Both the position numbers and the translations under genes were made by a program. A DNA stretch of 17,283 nucleotides, taken from assembly GCA_015058265.1 (NCBI GenBank), contig SVCR01000009.1:1-17283 (forward strand). The letters run 5' to 3'. This stretch comes from Clostridiales bacterium (GTDB lineage: Bacteria; Bacillota_A; Clostridia; Peptostreptococcales; Anaerovoracaceae). Positions 14,229 to 17,283 of the stretch are shown here, in pieces (within the stretch, counting starts at the first letter, position 1; every line of letters starts with the position of its first letter). The notes beneath the pieces are model-generated. The model was not told where the DNA came from and made no database searches. It saw only the letters and a list, made by a program, of their open reading frames with translations.

Positions 14229-15616
14229 GCAAGTTCACTGAGGTGCTTCACACACTGTTTGAAGTGTCTTCCCCTCTGCTCATAGTTGTCATACATATCC
14301 CAGCTCGCACATGCCGGTGACAGAAGCACCTTATCGCCCGGTCTTGCGAGCTCGGAAGCTCTGCGGACGCATTCTTCCATGTCTTTGCAGTTATATATTT
14401 CCGTGAATCCCTGTTTTCTGGCTGCTTCCTCGATGAAATGAGCATCTCTTCCGAGCAGCACCAGAGCAGAGACCGCTCCGTTGAGGTGTGCGGCAAGGTC
14501 TGTGAAATCCTGCGCTTTGCCGTCGCCGCCCGCGATGAGGATTATATTGTTCCTTAGTGCCTTGAGCGCTATCACGGCAGCATCGACATTAGTGCCCTTA
14601 GAGTCGTTATAATAGTCGACCTCATTTATGCGGCCCGAGAACTCGATCCTGTGCTCTACTCCCGGGAACTCTGCTATAGCCCGCCCGATGACTTCTGCAT
14701 CGATGCCTGCGTAAAATGCCACAGCAGCAGCCGCAAGTGCGTTCTCGATATTATGATCTCCGATTATCCTGAGATCATCAACACTGCATATATGATGAGG
14801 TTCGCCCTTGATGTCGTTTACGATGATCGAACCTCCGTCAAGATAAGCACCGCAGCCCTCGATCTTCTGCCTGCGGCTGAAAGGTACCACGGTCGCATGT
14901 GTTCCTGCAGCCAGCTCCACGACTGCGCTGTCGTCCAGGTTGATCACGAGGTACTCTTCCGGTCCCTGATTGGCAGCGACCTTAGCCTTGGCCGCTCCGT
15001 AAGCCTCCATTGTTTTATGTCTGTTGAGATGATCCGGAGTGAGATTGAGTATTGCCGAAACAACAGGCCTGAATTCTGATGTCGTCTCCAGCTGGAACGA
15101 CGAAGCCTCGGTGATGAGCCACTCATCGCTTCCCGCTTTGACAGCCTCTGTAACTACAGGCTCCCCGATATTTCCTACAACAGCGGTCTTCCTGCCCGAA
15201 GCCTTGAATATCTCACCTACGAGAGAGGTGGTCGTTGTCTTGCCGTTGGTGCCTGTGATGGCAACGAACAGAGCATCAGTGAGTCTGTACGCCAGCTCGA
15301 CCTCTCCGATGACCTCAGTGCCTTTTTCCTCAGCAGCCTTGATGAAATCAAGATCAACCGGGACGCCCGGGCTGAGCACGAGCATATCGAATACAGCATC
15401 TTCAGGCGGCTTGCATCCGAAGTATTCCGTTGCACCATGACTTCTTATCTTCTCGAGGAAAGCAGGATCTATCTTCTCCTCCGGTGATGAGTCCTGCACC
15501 GCAAGGCTGACGCCTCTGTCCAGAAGGACCTCCGATGCTGCTCTTCCGGATTTACCCATTCCTACTACCAGTACCTTCATACCGGCAAGCTTATCTGTAA
15601 ATTCTTTCCTGATCAT
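14225..15616 (-). CDS. murD: UDP-MurNAc-L-Ala:D-Glu ligase MurD
   Basis: This cytoplasmic ATP-dependent Mur ligase adds D-glutamate to UDP-MurNAc-L-alanine. It has 463 residues. A Rossmann N-domain carries VLVVGMGKSGRAA (15-27) and LSPGVP (81-86). The central domain has the P-loop TGTNGKTTTT (121-130), GNIGEP (148-153), the metal/ATP-binding ITEASSFQLE (168-177) and LNLTPDHLNRH (190-200). The C-domain shows EHRIEF (321-326), the DSKGTN segment (338-343), GGDGKAQDF (363-371) and LLSPACASWDMYDNYEQRG (431-449), which is typical of MurD. The start is ATG 15616 behind AAAGG at good spacing. A 160-base spacer separates it from mraY, while the ftsW start overlaps its stop. Confidence 0.97.
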   Translation of the reverse strand: MIRKEFTDKLAGMKVLVVGMGKSGRAASEVLLDRGVSLAVQDSSPEEKIDPAFLEKIRSHGATEYFGCKPPEDAVFDMLVLSPGVPVDLDFIKAAEEKGTEVIGEVELAYRLTDALFVAITGTNGKTTTTSLVGEIFKASGRKTAVVGNIGEPVVTEAVKAGSDEWLITEASSFQLETTSEFRPVVSAILNLTPDHLNRHKTMEAYGAAKAKVAANQGPEEYLVINLDDSAVVELAAGTHATVVPFSRRQKIEGCGAYLDGGSIIVNDIKGEPHHICSVDDLRIIGDHNIENALAAAAVAFYAGIDAEVIGRAIAEFPGVEHRIEFSGRINEVDYYNDSKGTNVDAAVIALKALRNNIILIAGGDGKAQDFTDLAAHLNGAVSALVLLGRDAHFIEEAARKQGFTEIYNCKDMEECVRRASELARPGDKVLLSPACASWDMYDNYEQRGRHFKQCVKHLSELA

Positions 15617-15776
15617 GATATGCCTTTCTCTGGTCGACTGCTGTTTACGATCATCCGCAGCGATTCTTCATCCTCCGCTGATCACCGCAGCCGCTCAAAC
15701 GTACAGTTTTAATCTTTCTTTGATTTCTATTTATTGAGCAGGTCACCTAAGCGACCCGCTGAGTCTATATTCTCCG
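15617..15776 (-). promoter_or_regulatory. mraY-murD spacer with a strong hairpin
   Basis: This is the only sizeable gap within the wall-synthesis cluster. On the minus strand 15760-15737 folds into a 10-bp stem (two G-U pairs) with a TTAG tetraloop, starting 17 bases past the mraY stop. No T-run follows, so it is more likely an RNA-processing or 3'-stabilising structure than a terminator. A 13-codon frame starts near 15655 and ends in a TGA overlapping the murD ATG, but it lacks other support. No convincing promoter was found. Confidence 0.45.
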
Positions 15777-16748
15777 TCAAGCCACGGAAATTATCGCTAT
15801 GATGCTGCATACCAAAGTGAATATGCAGAAGACCGTGACGACCTTCACTTCTGACCAGCCGCCAAGCTCGAAATGATGATGTATCGGAGCCATCCTGAAT
15901 ATCCTCTTTCCTCCGGTCTTCTTGAAATATGTGACCTGGATGATTACTGAAAGCGCTTCGCATACATACAGCAGACCTGCAATAGGCAGCAGCCATTCAA
16001 CATGTCCTACTATAGCGAGAGCCGACAGGAATCCGCCGAGTGCCATCGAACCTGTATCTCCCATGAAGATCCTGGCAGGATAATGATTGTATACGAGGAA
16101 TCCGAGTGTGGCTCCCAGTACAGCCTGGGCTGCGACTGACATCGGTTCATTCCCGTCAGGAAGCACTATTATCCCTACGACAGCAAATGCCGCAGCTACG
16201 ATCGCGGATGTGCTGGAAGCAAGGCCGTCGAGTCCGTCAGTGAGATTGACAGCATTGGCCATAGCTACCTCGACGAAAATCACGAACGGGATATAGAGAA
16301 TACCGAAGTCTACAGTAACTTTGGCGAACGGGATCAGCACCGCCGTTCCCTCTCTTACCATCATGAAAACTGCCAGAGCCGCTCCGAACAGGACCTGAAG
16401 CAGCAGCTTCTGCTTAGGTGTCAGCCCCTCATTCTGCTTCTTGGCTATCTTGTTGTAATCGTCAACGAAGCCGATAAAGCCGAAAGCATACATGCTGAGC
16501 ACTATAGCGAATTTCTCTGCTCCGAAGTGGCCCGTCAGGAATATGCTGCACAGCATCGCTACGGTGATTCCGATGACCATAGCGATCCCTCCCATTGTCG
16601 GCGTCCCGGCTTTGCTGAGATGAGCCTGCGGTCCTTCTTCCCTTATAAACTGCCCGAACTGTTTCTCTTTGAGAAAGGGTATCATCCTTGCAGTTACGAA
16701 CATACTGACTGCGAATGAGATCACAGCTACAAATGCATATCTTGCCAT
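15777..16748 (-). CDS. mraY: phospho-MurNAc-pentapeptide translocase MraY
   Basis: This integral membrane enzyme transfers phospho-MurNAc-pentapeptide from UDP to undecaprenyl phosphate, forming lipid I. It has 323 residues and about ten membrane segments. Signatures include AGTPTMGGIAM (47-57), the magnesium-binding FVDDYNK (94-100) with D96/D97, NAVNLTDGLDGLA (165-177), RIFMGDTGSMALGG (226-239) with the conserved Asp at 231, and the MAPIHHHFELGGWSE loop (286-300) with the triple His. The start is ATG 16748; AGGAG lies about 13 bases before it, a little far. The gene follows a PBP gene by 41 bases. murE and murF, which often stand just before mraY, are not between them. Confidence 0.97.
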   Translation of the reverse strand: MARYAFVAVISFAVSMFVTARMIPFLKEKQFGQFIREEGPQAHLSKAGTPTMGGIAMVIGITVAMLCSIFLTGHFGAEKFAIVLSMYAFGFIGFVDDYNKIAKKQNEGLTPKQKLLLQVLFGAALAVFMMVREGTAVLIPFAKVTVDFGILYIPFVIFVEVAMANAVNLTDGLDGLASSTSAIVAAAFAVVGIIVLPDGNEPMSVAAQAVLGATLGFLVYNHYPARIFMGDTGSMALGGFLSALAIVGHVEWLLPIAGLLYVCEALSVIIQVTYFKKTGGKRIFRMAPIHHHFELGGWSEVKVVTVFCIFTLVCSIIAIISVA

Positions 16749-16789
16749 ATATCCAGATTCTCTCCTGTAATTATTGTTTTGCAGATTAT

Positions 16790-17283
16790 TTATTCACTGT
16801 ATATGTATACTGTCGAGCCCTTAGCGACCTTGTCTCCCGCCTTAGGAAGCTGGTCTACCACGACGAAGGATTCGCCTTCGCTCTCATCAGGCTTGACCGA
16901 ATACTCGAGTTCACTGTCCTCAAGAACAGCTATAGCCGTCTTGCTGTCTTCACCGATGACATCAGGCACCTCAACGAGGCTTTCCTTGACTTCCTTGGCC
17001 TCGTTCTTGGAATACTTGCGTTCAACTCCCATGTACTGGAGGGATTTCTCCATTACCTCCTGGACGATAGGACCTGCGGTGTAGTTACCGTATTGAGCTT
17101 TGGTCGGCTTGTAGACGATACATATCATAGATATCTGCGGATCGTCCATCGGAGCCATCGCAACGAACGAAGTGTTTGTAGAGTCCTTAGCGTAGCTGCC
17201 GTTATCGACAAGGTTCGCAGTACCTGTTTTTCCTCCGACCCTGTAGCCCGGAACGTATGCCCCGGTACCGCCGGCATCCGATA
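16790..17283 (-). CDS. class B penicillin-binding protein with PASTA domain (FtsI/SpoVD-type), 5' part outside the window
   Basis: Only the last 164 codons are inside the window. They begin in the transpeptidase domain and include VGGKTGTAN (around 17240-17214), the KTG box of the active site. TSFVAMAPMDDPQI, typical of the end of that domain, follows. A helix with NYTAGPIVQEVMEKSLQYM comes next, and then a single PASTA domain from VEVPDVIGEDSKTAIAVL to the end (VYIYSE). Such proteins cross-link septal or spore-cortex peptidoglycan together with a SEDS partner, here probably the FtsW encoded three genes downstream. One C-terminal PASTA domain is typical of SpoVD, but vegetative FtsI homologues in Clostridia can have one too. 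The SxxK and SxN motifs lie beyond the window edge. Confidence 0.93.
   Translation of the reverse strand, partial: SDAGGTGAYVPGYRVGGKTGTANLVDNGSYAKDSTNTSFVAMAPMDDPQISMICIVYKPTKAQYGNYTAGPIVQEVMEKSLQYMGVERKYSKNEAKEVKESLVEVPDVIGEDSKTAIAVLEDSELEYSVKPDESEGESFVVVDQLPKAGDKVAKGSTVYIYSE

Noticed and set aside
15614..15655. 13-codon frame ending in a TGA that overlaps the murD ATG
   Set aside because: No clear Shine-Dalgarno, no recognisable sequence, and frames this short are common by chance. It is mentioned only within the spacer entry.
1..17283. CRISPR arrays, transposases, prophage genes, attachment sites
   Set aside because: No regularly spaced repeats, no transposase or integrase motifs and no paired terminal repeats were seen. 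Gene content is ordinary core chromosome apart from the items reported.

Overview
The window is a stretch of bacterial chromosome with every supported gene on the minus strand, so transcription runs from high to low coordinates. Gene content and order (SpoVD/FtsI-like PBP, mraY, murD, ftsW, murG, divIB, ftsZ, then zapA and mutS2), AGGAGG-type ribosome binding sites, TTG/GTG starts and low intergenic content point to an anaerobic member of the Bacillota, class Clostridia. A Family XIII/Anaerovoracaceae-like or Lachnospiraceae-like mid-GC lineage is a guess that a 16S or whole-genome comparison would have to settle. Nothing suggests phage, plasmid, insertion sequence or CRISPR.

Layout in transcription order. 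(1) 17283-10478: division and cell wall (dcw) cluster. It holds the 3' part of a class B penicillin-binding protein with one PASTA domain, then mraY, murD, ftsW, murG and divIB. From murD to divIB the genes overlap by 1-4 bases. A 160-base spacer with a strong hairpin separates mraY from murD. murE, murF, murB, murC and ftsA are not in the positions where many Firmicutes carry them. (2) 10477-7786: ftsZ, behind a 219-base leader and a perfect AGGAGG, followed by a TrmH/SpoU-family RNA methyltransferase, zapA and (overlapping zapA) mutS2. (3) 5384-2895: a new transcription unit starts at an extended -10 promoter behind mutS2. It has a hairpin-bearing leader, a DUF523 protein, a 30-codon small ORF with clustered arginine codons, and argS. 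(4) 2818-249: a radical-SAM-like protein of the B12-binding/DUF4080 type whose three cluster-binding cysteines are all replaced, coupled by a TTGA overlap to a TPR protein. (5) 248-1: a spacer with a near-consensus sigma-A promoter driving tRNA-Asn(GUU), which runs off the window start.

How the genes fit together: MraY, MurD and MurG make lipid II, FtsW polymerises it and the PBP cross-links it. DivIB links FtsW and the PBP in the membrane complex, while FtsZ and ZapA position the machinery. MutS2 and the RNA methyltransferase relate to ribosomes, and argS and tRNA-Asn to translation.

The least ordinary item is the cysteine-less radical SAM homologue with its TPR partner. Next are the arginine-rich small ORF directly before argS, and the opposite charge of the long cytoplasmic tails of DivIB (acidic) and FtsW (basic).
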